This document shows, one piece after another, positions 1 through 7,802 of a DNA stretch of 64,000 nucleotides; within the stretch, counting starts at the first letter, position 1, and every line of letters begins with the position of its first letter. A program made the position numbers and the translations under genes. Where the stretch lies: contig NZ_CP045652.1 in the NCBI RefSeq assembly GCF_009557615.1, positions 248,001 to 312,000 of the forward strand, given 5' to 3'. The notes beneath the pieces were generated by a model. The model searched no databases, was not told where the DNA came from, and was given only the letters and a program-made list of their open reading frames with translations. The DNA is from Sphingobacteruim zhuxiongii (GTDB taxonomy: Bacteria; Bacteroidota; Bacteroidia; Sphingobacteriales; Sphingobacteriaceae).

Positions 1-1499
1 GGGAGAAAAATCATAATTATCGTTTTGGTGTTGAACAAAAGACTTCTGCGAAAAACACGATGTTAGTTCAATTTACTGGAAATAACAACGAGGAAGGCGG
101 GGATAACTTGAGTGCTTCATTTATCGGTCCCTCTGCAAATATCACGGATTCTATCATGCGTGCAAATTCCTATAGTTTAGCGAAGTTTAACCGCTATTCT
201 GTAAACTTCAATAATGAATTCAAAATTGATACAACCGGGAGTAAATTGACATTCGACTTTGACTGGAGCATGTTCCGCACGGCCTCTGATGTAGATTATT
301 TCTATCGTACAGAGACGCCATCAGGAGCATTGGTGCGACCAGAAGAGCAGGAACGCAGTAGCATGCCAGTAGATATTGATATCTATGTTTCTAAATTGGA
401 TTATGTGAAACCATTCAAAAAAGGAAAATTAGAAGCAGGGATAAAATATAGTAACGTAAAGTCCGATAACGATCTTGGCTTTGAACGTCTAGTTGGCGGT
501 CAATGGGGGGATTATGAAGGTAGACCAAATCATTTTGTCTATACGGAGCAAGTCTCAGCCGGATATGTGGATTACAGTACGGAATTTGGTAAATGGACAA
601 CGAAATTAGGTGTTCGCGCAGAATACACTATATCTGATGGGAACTCGATTACAAAGAATTCTAGAGTGAAGCGTGATTACCTGGACTTCTTTCCGTCAGC
701 AAATTTAGGATATAATATCAGCCCGAATCATATATTGACCTTGAGTTACGCACGGAAAATAAGTAGACCTAATTATCGCTATTTAAATCCTTTTCGCTAC
801 TATATCGACAAGTTGACTTTCCAAGAAGGTAATCCATATGTCAACCCGCAATATACGCACGGACTATCCTTGAACTACACGCTGATGCAAATGTTCAATT
901 TTACACTAGGAACGGACATTACTAATGACGCGATGGTGGAAAGTATGGGACAGAATAAAGAAACGAATGAAACGTGGATTACACGTGATAATTTGGCTAA
1001 ATCAGTAACATCATATTTAAACATGAATATTCCTTATCGTGTTGGAAAATTCTGGACGATGAATAATAATTTCACAGGTATTTACATGCACTTTAAAGGT
1101 CCAATTGCTGGATATTACGCTGATTTAGGCTCTTTCTTCATCCAAGCAAATAGTATGCATACCTTTAAGTTGAATAATCAATTTTCAGCTGAAGCCAATA
1201 TTAATGGAAATACACCGTTTATATATAATGTATACAAAATCAGTGGCCGTGTAAACGTAGACCTAGGCTTAAACTATAATTTCAAAGATCAAAAAAGCTC
1301 GCTTAAGCTTGCTGTAACCGACGTTTTCAGATCGAATAAAAATAACATAAATACGGATTTTGAGGAGTTTAACTCGAAAATCCGTCAATATAATGACAAT
1401 CAGACGGTTCGCCTTACCTATTCTTATAAATTCGGGAATTTAAAACAACAAATTCGTCGCCGTGATTCTAATAATGAAGAAAAGGAAAGAGCGAACTAA
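1..1499 (+). CDS. TonB-dependent receptor, C-terminal beta-barrel part (5' end outside window)
   Basis: The reading frame is open from the first complete codon at base 3, with no stop before the first Met at base 60, so this is the 3' part (about 498 codons) of a gene that starts before the window. The sequence is typical of the outer-membrane beta-barrel of Bacteroidota TonB-dependent receptors (the OMP_b-brl_3 type): many alternating aromatic and polar strands, repeated tight turns (for example SYARKISRPNYRYLNPF), and strand-like segments near the end such as VRLTYSYKFGNLKQ. The plug and the TonB box are missing because they lie upstream. The protein ends with a charged tail (RRRDSNNEEKERAN) rather than the usual terminal aromatic residue, which is common in this subfamily. 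The substrate cannot be inferred. A terminator hairpin follows 34 bp after the stop, so the gene ends its transcription unit. Confidence 0.85.
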   Translation, partial: EKNHNYRFGVEQKTSAKNTMLVQFTGNNNEEGGDNLSASFIGPSANITDSIMRANSYSLAKFNRYSVNFNNEFKIDTTGSKLTFDFDWSMFRTASDVDYFYRTETPSGALVRPEEQERSSMPVDIDIYVSKLDYVKPFKKGKLEAGIKYSNVKSDNDLGFERLVGGQWGDYEGRPNHFVYTEQVSAGYVDYSTEFGKWTTKLGVRAEYTISDGNSITKNSRVKRDYLDFFPSANLGYNISPNHILTLSYARKISRPNYRYLNPFRYYIDKLTFQEGNPYVNPQYTHGLSLNYTLMQMFNFTLGTDITNDAMVESMGQNKETNETWITRDNLAKSVTSYLNMNIPYRVGKFWTMNNNFTGIYMHFKGPIAGYYADLGSFFIQANSMHTFKLNNQFSAEANINGNTPFIYNVYKISGRVNVDLGLNYNFKDQKSSLKLAVTDVFRSNKNNINTDFEEFNSKIRQYNDNQTVRLTYSYKFGNLKQQIRRRDSNNEEKERAN

Positions 1500-1533
1500 T
1501 TAAAAGAGTTTTGTTTCAATGTTTAGTTAAGTT

Positions 1534-1572
1534 AAAGGCCCGCAGGTTCTCCGCCTGGGGCCTTTCTATTTT
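1534..1572 (+). terminator. Intrinsic terminator after the receptor
   Basis: AAAGGCCC and GGGCCTTT form the outer stem, extended inward by CAGG/CCTG, and the stem is followed by a T-rich tract (TCTATTTT). It lies just after the receptor stop codon. Confidence 0.8.
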
Positions 1573-1774
1573 ATGCACACTAGTTGATGGCGTTACACTA
1601 GCAGCATGAAAAGTCTTTTGTTAAGTATTCTTTGTGACTTAAATCGCCGTTAAATGGATTTTTAATAGTAAAATTCAACCGGCTTATTGACCCTTGGTTA
1701 GTTTATCAAACGTCTTGAAGAACGGTCTACCTACACTATTCGAAATAATAGCTACAATTTCCTATACTTGTCTT
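1573..1774. promoter_or_regulatory. Intergenic region with candidate promoter TATACTTG
   Basis: This 200-bp stretch holds no gene. A -7-like box TATACTTG (1763-1770, one mismatch to TAnnTTTG) ends only 4 nt before the ATG at 1775, so transcription from it would give an mRNA with almost no leader. No good -33 TTG was found at the usual distance, so the promoter call is weak. Confidence 0.35.
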
Positions 1775-2362
1775 ATGAAATTAAAGCAAATTGTTGTCTT
1801 CTGTGCGTCCAGTGCTGGTTTTGGGAATTCTTTTGTTAATTCTGCCAAGGCAGTAGGAAAAGCATTCGTAGAAAGAAATATTCAATTAGTTTATGGAGGA
1901 GGCCGCGTTGGTCTGATGGGGGCTGTCGCTGATAGTGTGATGGAGCATGGTGGTGTTGTAGTCGGTGTTATTCCTCAGTTTCTAAATAGCAAAGAGATTG
2001 GACATTCTGGAATTACTCAACTGATTGAGGTTGATACCATGCATGAGCGGAAAGCTAAGATGAATGCTTTATGCGACGGAATAATAGCGCTACCAGGCGG
2101 TTTTGGAACAATGGAGGAGCTCTTCGAGATGATTACTTGGGCTCAGCTAGGCTTACATAAGAAGCCTGTAGGTATCTTGAACGTTGACGGATTCTACGAT
2201 CACCTAATTCAATTTATTCAACAAATGGTTGAAACAGGTTTATTGAAAGAAGAAAATCAAAAGATGCTTCAATATGCGGATAACATCGATGAATTAATCG
2301 ACCTTATGGAGCAGTACGAAGCACCTCCTGTGCCTAAATGGTTAAATATTGAGCGGTCTTAA
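1775..2362 (+). CDS. LOG family protein (TIGR00730), probable nucleoside 5'-monophosphate phosphoribohydrolase
   Basis: This is a 195-residue Rossmann-fold protein of the LOG/TIGR00730 family. Members hydrolyse the N-glycosidic bond of nucleoside 5'-monophosphates (cytokinin ribotides in plants and some bacteria), and many bacterial members are thought to clean up nucleotides. Two family signatures are visible: GGGRVGLMG near residues 41-49 and PGGFGTMEE at 107-115, the latter holding the catalytic Glu and part of the phosphate-binding loop. The frame is open upstream to a GTG/ATG-like codon at 1694, but the ATG at 1775 gives the normal length and places KQIVVFCASS, the first beta strand, at the N-terminus. 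It converges on uxaC, with 6 bp between the stops. The fold call is firm; the substrate is inferred from the family. Confidence 0.88.
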   Translation: MKLKQIVVFCASSAGFGNSFVNSAKAVGKAFVERNIQLVYGGGRVGLMGAVADSVMEHGGVVVGVIPQFLNSKEIGHSGITQLIEVDTMHERKAKMNALCDGIIALPGGFGTMEELFEMITWAQLGLHKKPVGILNVDGFYDHLIQFIQQMVETGLLKEENQKMLQYADNIDELIDLMEQYEAPPVPKWLNIERS

Positions 2363-2368
2363 ATCTTG

Positions 2369-3772
2369 TTATTTAAAAGGGAAATAAGCTTTCGCATTAT
2401 AGTAGCAAATGTCTTGAACGATCTTTCCTATCCATTCCATGTCATGCGGTAATTCGCCTTTGACGATGTCTTCAGCGAAGATGTCACAAAGAATACGTCG
2501 GAAATACTCATGTCTAGGGAAGGATAGGAAGCTTCTAGAATCCGTTAACATTCCTACAAAGCGGCTGATTAAGCCTATATTGGATAGTGCGGTGATCTGT
2601 CGAGTCATTCCGTCCTTTTGATCATTATACCACCAACCTGATCCAAATTGCATTTTGCCAATGATTTTTCCATCGTTGAAATTTCCGCCCATGGCAGCAA
2701 ATAGCTCGTTATCCATTGGGTTTAAATTATACAAGATCGTCTTCCCTAATGAATCTTTACTATCCAGGCGACTTAAGAATTTAACCAAAGCCTCTCCTTG
2801 CTTATAGTCACCGATACTATCGTATCCAGTATCTGGTCCTAAATTCTTGATGGCTTTCGGATTTGTATTGCGGAATGCCCCAACGTGGAATTGTTGAACC
2901 CATTCCTTTTCATGATCCCACTCCGCAAATTGTACGAGCATTGCAGACTTGAATATATTGATCTCATGTACATTTAGATCTTCTTTCCTTCGAATCTTTG
3001 CAAAGATGTCTTTAACAGCTGATTCCGTATAATCTTCAGCGTACAAGTGGCTTAATCCATGATCCGATACGCAGCAACCTTGAGCAGCAAAATAATCATG
3101 ACGAGCCTTTAAAGCATCTAGAAACTGTTGGTATGATTCGATTTCATGACCACTTACCTCCGCAAGTTTATCAATATATTGATTGAAGGCAGCATTATTC
3201 TCTGGACTCATTGCTTTATCAGGGCGGAAGGCAGGAAACATCTTGACTTTTTTCCCAAGATTCGCATACGCCTTATGGTGCTCCAAGCTATCAATGGGGT
3301 CGTCGGTAGTACATATCACTTCGACATTCATGCGATTCAATAAACCGTCAACCCTGTAGTTTGATTCTTGTAGCTTCGCTGTTGTCTCCTCGTATATACG
3401 ATCAGCATTTTTCTCACTCAATAATTCATGAATATCAAAATAGCGTTGTAACTCCAGGTGAGTCCAATGGTATAAAGGATTTCTAACCGTGTAGGGAACA
3501 GTCTTCGCCCATGCGCGAAACTTATCTTTGTCCGAAGCCGAGCCAGTAATCAATTGCTCGTCTATTCCATTTGCCCGCATAGCGCGCCATTTATAATGAT
3601 CACCATGCAGCCATATAGCTGATATATTCTCAAATTGCATATTGCTAGCAACTTGATCGGGCGGTAAATGATTGTGGTAATCTATGATCGGAAGGTCTTT
3701 TGCATAGTTATGGTATAACTCTTCAGCTACAGAGCTTTGCAGCAAAAAATTATCATCCAAAAATGTTCTCAT
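2369..3772 (-). CDS. uxaC: Glucuronate isomerase
   Basis: The 467-residue product matches glucuronate isomerase (uronate isomerase, EC 5.3.1.12) along its full length. The enzyme interconverts D-glucuronate and D-fructuronate (also galacturonate and tagaturonate) as the first cytosolic step of hexuronate breakdown. The amidohydrolase-like metal site is visible as DYHNHLPP, with His33 and His35. The length equals that of E. coli UxaC (about 470). None of the usual partners (uxuA, uxuB, kdgK, a hexuronate transporter) is in the window, so the gene stands alone here. It is divergent from the beta-propeller gene at 3903, with a 130-bp AT-rich region between them. Confidence 0.95.
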   Translation of the reverse strand: MRTFLDDNFLLQSSVAEELYHNYAKDLPIIDYHNHLPPDQVASNMQFENISAIWLHGDHYKWRAMRANGIDEQLITGSASDKDKFRAWAKTVPYTVRNPLYHWTHLELQRYFDIHELLSEKNADRIYEETTAKLQESNYRVDGLLNRMNVEVICTTDDPIDSLEHHKAYANLGKKVKMFPAFRPDKAMSPENNAAFNQYIDKLAEVSGHEIESYQQFLDALKARHDYFAAQGCCVSDHGLSHLYAEDYTESAVKDIFAKIRRKEDLNVHEINIFKSAMLVQFAEWDHEKEWVQQFHVGAFRNTNPKAIKNLGPDTGYDSIGDYKQGEALVKFLSRLDSKDSLGKTILYNLNPMDNELFAAMGGNFNDGKIIGKMQFGSGWWYNDQKDGMTRQITALSNIGLISRFVGMLTDSRSFLSFPRHEYFRRILCDIFAEDIVKGELPHDMEWIGKIVQDICYYNAKAYFPFK

Positions 3773-3902
3773 GTTTATGGGTTTTGGTTATTTCTAAAGT
3801 AATATGAAAATCAAAATACGGTTTTCCTAAATAAAATGAGTGTTAAATTAGTATTAATGAGTATATTTATTTCATAACTAGATAAATATTAATGATTTAG
3901 CC

Positions 3903-4724
3903 ATGAGAAAATACGTACTATCCCTTTCCTTACTAATCTGTCTAAGCACAGCTTTTGGACAAAAGAAATTAACCCAACTGTGGGAGTCCAAAGAGCAACT
4001 GCCTGTACCCGAGTCTGTACTTTATGTACCGGAACGTTCCGAGTTATTTGTTTCTCTAATTGATGGCGATGGTTCAACGGCGGATGGCAAAGGTGGTGTA
4101 GCTATCTTAAATCTAGACGGTTCTATAAAGGATGCTACTTGGGTGCAAGGTTTGAACGCTCCAAAAGGAATGGCTTTATATAACGATCAACTGTATATTG
4201 CAGATATTGATGAGGTTATTGTTGTTGATATTATTACTGGAAACGTAATCAATGAAATTAAGGTGCCGGGATCTAAATTCTTAAATGATGTAACTGTTGA
4301 TCGCGCAGGTAAAGTATATGTTTCTGATACTCGTGACTCGAAGATTTATTTACTTCACAACAATCGACCATCCTTATTTATGAGCGATGTGCCAAATGTA
4401 AATGGACTCCGCGTTATTGATGGCAATTTGTTTGCAATGGCTGGACCAGAGCTATGGAAAATAGATGCTAAGGCGAATAAAACTGTGATAGCAAAAGGCT
4501 TAAAGTTAGGCGGTGATGGATTAGAACCTGTTGGTGACGGTAGCTTTTTAGTAACTTGCTGGGGAGGTTTGATTTATCACATTACTGCACAAGGACAAGT
4601 TACAGAGCTTTTAGATGTGCAAGGGAAGATGAATACAGCTGATCTTGGATATAATCCAAAAGATAAAATTCTATATGTACCAACTTTCAACAGTAATTCT
4701 GTTGTAGCCTATCAATTGGATTAA
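3903..4724 (+). CDS. Secreted SMP-30/NHL-like beta-propeller protein
   Basis: This is a 273-residue exported protein. A signal peptide is evident (MRKYVLSLSLLICLSTAFGQ, cleavage after AFG). The rest consists of repeated blade-like segments, for example GMALYNDQLYIADIDEVIVVD and VTVDRAGKVYVSDTRDSKIY, of the SMP-30/gluconolactonase/LRE and NHL type. Members of that superfamily include lactonases and binding proteins, but I see no complete set of lactonase metal ligands, so an enzymatic role is not claimed. The gene is divergent from uxaC, which might suggest sugar-acid lactone chemistry in the periplasm, but this rests only on position. A strong hairpin terminator shared with the convergent thioredoxin gene follows. 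The export and fold calls are solid; the function is unknown. Confidence 0.75.
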   Translation: MRKYVLSLSLLICLSTAFGQKKLTQLWESKEQLPVPESVLYVPERSELFVSLIDGDGSTADGKGGVAILNLDGSIKDATWVQGLNAPKGMALYNDQLYIADIDEVIVVDIITGNVINEIKVPGSKFLNDVTVDRAGKVYVSDTRDSKIYLLHNNRPSLFMSDVPNVNGLRVIDGNLFAMAGPELWKIDAKANKTVIAKGLKLGGDGLEPVGDGSFLVTCWGGLIYHITAQGQVTELLDVQGKMNTADLGYNPKDKILYVPTFNSNSVVAYQLD

Positions 4725-4745
4725 ACAGATATTAGAAAATTGACA

Positions 4746-4789
4746 CAAAAAAGCCGATGCTGTTTTCAAACAAAGCACCGGCTTTTTTA
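4746..4789. terminator. Bidirectional terminator between convergent genes
   Basis: AAAAAAGCCG and CGGCTTTTTT form a stem extended by TGCT/AGCA with one mismatch. A T tract follows on the + strand and an A tract precedes it, so it can serve both the propeller gene (+) and the TlpA gene (-). Confidence 0.85.
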
Positions 4790-4802
4790 TTGGAATTCTT
4801 TC

Positions 4803-5468
4803 CTACTTTAATATTTCTTGAAGCTTTGCATTGAGCGCGTCCCCATGAAGATTTTTGGCAACGATAATACCGTTGGGATCAATTAAGATATTTTGAGGAA
4901 TAGCTTTAACGCCATAAGTTTGGCCAGCTGAATTATTCCAACCCTGTAAGTCAGAAACATGCTTCCATGTTAAGTTGTCGTCTTTAATCGCTTTGTCCCA
5001 AGCGGCAAATTCTTTATCAAATGACACGCCTAGAATCTCGAAATTCTTGTCTTTGAATGTAGCATAGGTCTTTACGAGATTTGGATTTTCTTTACGACAT
5101 GGAGGACACCAAGAAGCCCAAAAATCAACTAGCACATATTTTCCTTTTAGATCGGATAGTGCATAAGGTTCTCCCGCCAAATCTAGTTGTGTAATACTAG
5201 GTGCTTTCTTACCGACTTGTGTATTTTTTAAGGCACTTAAGTAACGCTCAAATAGCTTTCCCGAGTTGCTTTTACGGACTTTTTTATCCAAGCCCTTAAA
5301 GAGCGTTTCCAATTCTTTATGGTTGGGGTCATAAACACCAATACGTTGCAACGTTTGTAACGTCTGCGGGTCCTTTGAATTTGCTTTAACGGAGGCAATT
5401 AATTCTTCTTTTGTTTGCCCAAATAACAAACAAGGGATGAATGAAAATATGAATAGTAATTTTTTCAT
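4803..5468 (-). CDS. Exported TlpA-like thioredoxin-fold oxidoreductase
   Basis: This 221-residue protein starts with a signal peptide (MKKLLFIFSFIPCLLFGQ). A helical region follows (residues 20-85), then a TlpA/ResA-type thioredoxin domain with the redox motif WASWCPPC (Cys121 and Cys124) and the cis-Pro region AIPQNILIDPNG. Such proteins are membrane- or periplasm-located thiol-disulfide reductases that keep apocytochrome or other exported cysteines reduced. In Bacteroidota they exist in many copies and most have no assigned partner. The N-terminal region is not the DUF4369 domain seen in the second TlpA protein at 51374. It is monocistronic, with a bidirectional terminator downstream. The family call is firm; the client protein is unknown. 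Confidence 0.88.
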   Translation of the reverse strand: MKKLLFIFSFIPCLLFGQTKEELIASVKANSKDPQTLQTLQRIGVYDPNHKELETLFKGLDKKVRKSNSGKLFERYLSALKNTQVGKKAPSITQLDLAGEPYALSDLKGKYVLVDFWASWCPPCRKENPNLVKTYATFKDKNFEILGVSFDKEFAAWDKAIKDDNLTWKHVSDLQGWNNSAGQTYGVKAIPQNILIDPNGIIVAKNLHGDALNAKLQEILK

Positions 5469-5696
5469 GCTGATGCTAATTAATATTCAAATATAAGGAT
5501 ATACGTCTGGAGGCTCCTATTTCCTTTGTAAAATTAGCATAATCTTTCCCTGAAATCGATTGACTGAGCGTTTGAACTAAGCATTTACAGGAGTGATAAT
5601 TATGATTTTTTCAATACTCCTTTGAGCAATTCGAGGAAAAATTCGCGATTGTGTAAAAGAAATTGCAAATTTTATGCTATCAGCCCAATTTATTAG

Positions 5697-5704
5697 TAAA
5701 TTTG
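5697..5704 (+). promoter_or_regulatory. Candidate -7 promoter box for nagB fusion
   Basis: TAAATTTG fits the Bacteroidota -7 consensus TAnnTTTG exactly and lies 28 bp before the ATG at 5733. No clear -33 TTG is at the normal spacing. The rest of the 264-bp intergenic region (5469-5732) shows nothing recognisable. Confidence 0.4.
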
Positions 5705-5732
5705 TTACTCACTAAGGTATTTTTCAATTTAA

Positions 5733-7652
5733 ATGGCAAGATTAAATTTATTAGAGGAAACCCGTTTTGAGAAAGTGCCGGTCTCGGTATACCCCTCTCA
5801 AGATGAAGCTTCTATCCAAGTTGCACAACGTATTGCCGCTATCATCCTTGATAAGCAGGCAAAAGGAGAAAAGGCCGTACTTGGTTTAGCAACCGGTGCG
5901 ACACCTGTCAAAGTTTACAAAGAGCTTGTACGCCTACACAAAGAAGAAGGTTTAAGTTTTAACAACGTAGTCACATTCAACTTGGATGAGTACTATCCTA
6001 TGCTTCCTAATGCTGAGCAAAGCTATGTAGCTTTCATGAAAAAACAATTGTTCGATCACGTTGATATTCCTCAGGAGAACATTAATATCCCTGACGGAAC
6101 GTTAGCGCCAGAAGATGTACAGGCATTTTGTATCGCTTATGAACAAAAGATCTCGAACTTCGGAGGATTGGATATCCAGATCTTAGGAATTGGACGTACC
6201 GGTCACATTGGTTTCAATGAGCCTGGTTCTGCGCCAAACTCTGGTACTCGCTTGGTAACCTTAGATGACCTTACTAGAAGAGATGCTTCTCGCGATTTCG
6301 GTGGTAAGGAAAATGTACCAACAAAAGCGATTACAATGGGGGTGGGCACAATCTTCAAAGCGAAAGAGATTGTGTTAATGGCGTGGAACGAAAAGAAAGC
6401 GGAAATTGTTAAGAAAGCAGTTGAAGGCGAAATCTCTTCGGATATTCCAGCGACCTATTTACAAATGTCAGAGAATGTTGAGTTTGTTTTAGATACAGAT
6501 GCAGCGTCTGGCTTAACACGTTTCAACCTTCCTTGGTTGGCGCATGATGTCGTTTGGGAAGACAGCTTAGTTAGAAAGGCAGTTGTTTGGTTGTCTCTTC
6601 ATTTGAAGAAAGCAATCCTGAAACTTACTGATGATGATTACAATAACTATGGTATGGCTCAGTTAATCACAGAGCAAGGCCCGGCTTATAGTATCAACAT
6701 CCGTATCTTTAATGAGCTACAACGTACAATTACTGGCTGGCCAGGTGGTAAGCCTAATGTTGACGATTCTAGCCGTCCTGAACGTGCTGAACCGGCGCGT
6801 AAAAACGTTATTTTATTCTCCCCACATCCGGATGATGATGTTATCTCAATGGGGGGTACTTTCATTCGTTTAGCAGATCAAGGACATAATGTTCATGTTG
6901 CTTACCAAACATCTGGAAATACGGCAGTTTGGGATGATGACGTTTTACGTTATTTAGAGTTTGTACAAGACTTCGCTGTAGCAGTCGATGACGACAATGG
7001 TGTTACAAGAAATATTTATGAAGAAGCTCGTGAGTTCTTCAAAGTGAAAAAACCTAATCAAGTAGATCCTGAGATTATCCGTACAATCAAAGGCTTAATC
7101 CGTAAAGGAGAGGCAATTGCGGGAGCTCGTTTTGTTGGTTTGCCAGATGAAAACATTCATTTCCAAAACCTACCTTTCTACGATCGTGGTAAATTCTCTA
7201 AAGAGATTGACTTTGAGGATGATATCCAACAAACAATGGAGCTATTGCGTCAAGTAAAACCACATCAAATTTTTGCTGCTGGTGACTTCGCCGATCCACA
7301 TGGAACTCATAGAGTTTGTTTTGATATCGTACTAGAAGCAATTTTACGTCTTCGCGAAACAGATGAATGGACAAAAGATTGTTGGTTATGGTTGTACCGT
7401 GGTGCTTGGCACGAATATCCAATTCATGAAATTGAAATGGCTGTACCACTTTCACCTCAAGAGGTTAAACGTAAGCGCTTAGCGATCTTCAAACACCAGT
7501 CTCAAAAAGACCTTCCTGTTTTCCCTGGAGATGATCCAAGAGAATTCTGGGTGCGTGCGGAAGACCGTACGAGTGAAACTGCAGGACTATACCATGAACT
7601 TGGATTAGCAAACTACGAGGCGATTGAAGCATTCGTACGTTGGAAGTTTTAA
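5733..7652 (+). CDS. nagB: Glucosamine-6-phosphate deaminase (NagB) fused to a PIG-L-type deacetylase domain
   Basis: This 639-residue protein has two parts. Residues about 20-270 are a NagB isomerase/deaminase, which converts glucosamine 6-phosphate to fructose 6-phosphate plus ammonia; NLDEYYP holds the proton-abstracting Asp85 and GRTGHIGFNEPGS holds His158. Residues about 355-600 are a PIG-L/LmbE zinc deacetylase domain with HPDDD (365-369) and a downstream DPHGTHR. This fusion is a recognised form in Bacteroidota and would join amino-sugar deacetylation to deamination. Against E. coli NagB, the GND-GH loop reads GRT-GH, so the position of catalytic Asp141 is Thr156. The deaminase function is therefore likely by family but not certain. 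IS copy 1 is inserted 75 bp after the stop and has taken the place of any native terminator. Confidence 0.88.
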   Translation: MARLNLLEETRFEKVPVSVYPSQDEASIQVAQRIAAIILDKQAKGEKAVLGLATGATPVKVYKELVRLHKEEGLSFNNVVTFNLDEYYPMLPNAEQSYVAFMKKQLFDHVDIPQENINIPDGTLAPEDVQAFCIAYEQKISNFGGLDIQILGIGRTGHIGFNEPGSAPNSGTRLVTLDDLTRRDASRDFGGKENVPTKAITMGVGTIFKAKEIVLMAWNEKKAEIVKKAVEGEISSDIPATYLQMSENVEFVLDTDAASGLTRFNLPWLAHDVVWEDSLVRKAVVWLSLHLKKAILKLTDDDYNNYGMAQLITEQGPAYSINIRIFNELQRTITGWPGGKPNVDDSSRPERAEPARKNVILFSPHPDDDVISMGGTFIRLADQGHNVHVAYQTSGNTAVWDDDVLRYLEFVQDFAVAVDDDNGVTRNIYEEAREFFKVKKPNQVDPEIIRTIKGLIRKGEAIAGARFVGLPDENIHFQNLPFYDRGKFSKEIDFEDDIQQTMELLRQVKPHQIFAAGDFADPHGTHRVCFDIVLEAILRLRETDEWTKDCWLWLYRGAWHEYPIHEIEMAVPLSPQEVKRKRLAIFKHQSQKDLPVFPGDDPREFWVRAEDRTSETAGLYHELGLANYEAIEAFVRWKF

Positions 7653-7802
7653 GTCGTATAATCTTTCTAATAAATAGTATTTGCTATACTGATCTGTGGT
7701 TAAATACTTAAATAGAATTTTAATAAAAAGAAGGTGTCTAAAAAGGCACCTTCTTCTGTTTTATAGCTTTTGCGATTCCATTACTGTTTTCATTTTTGAG
7801 TT

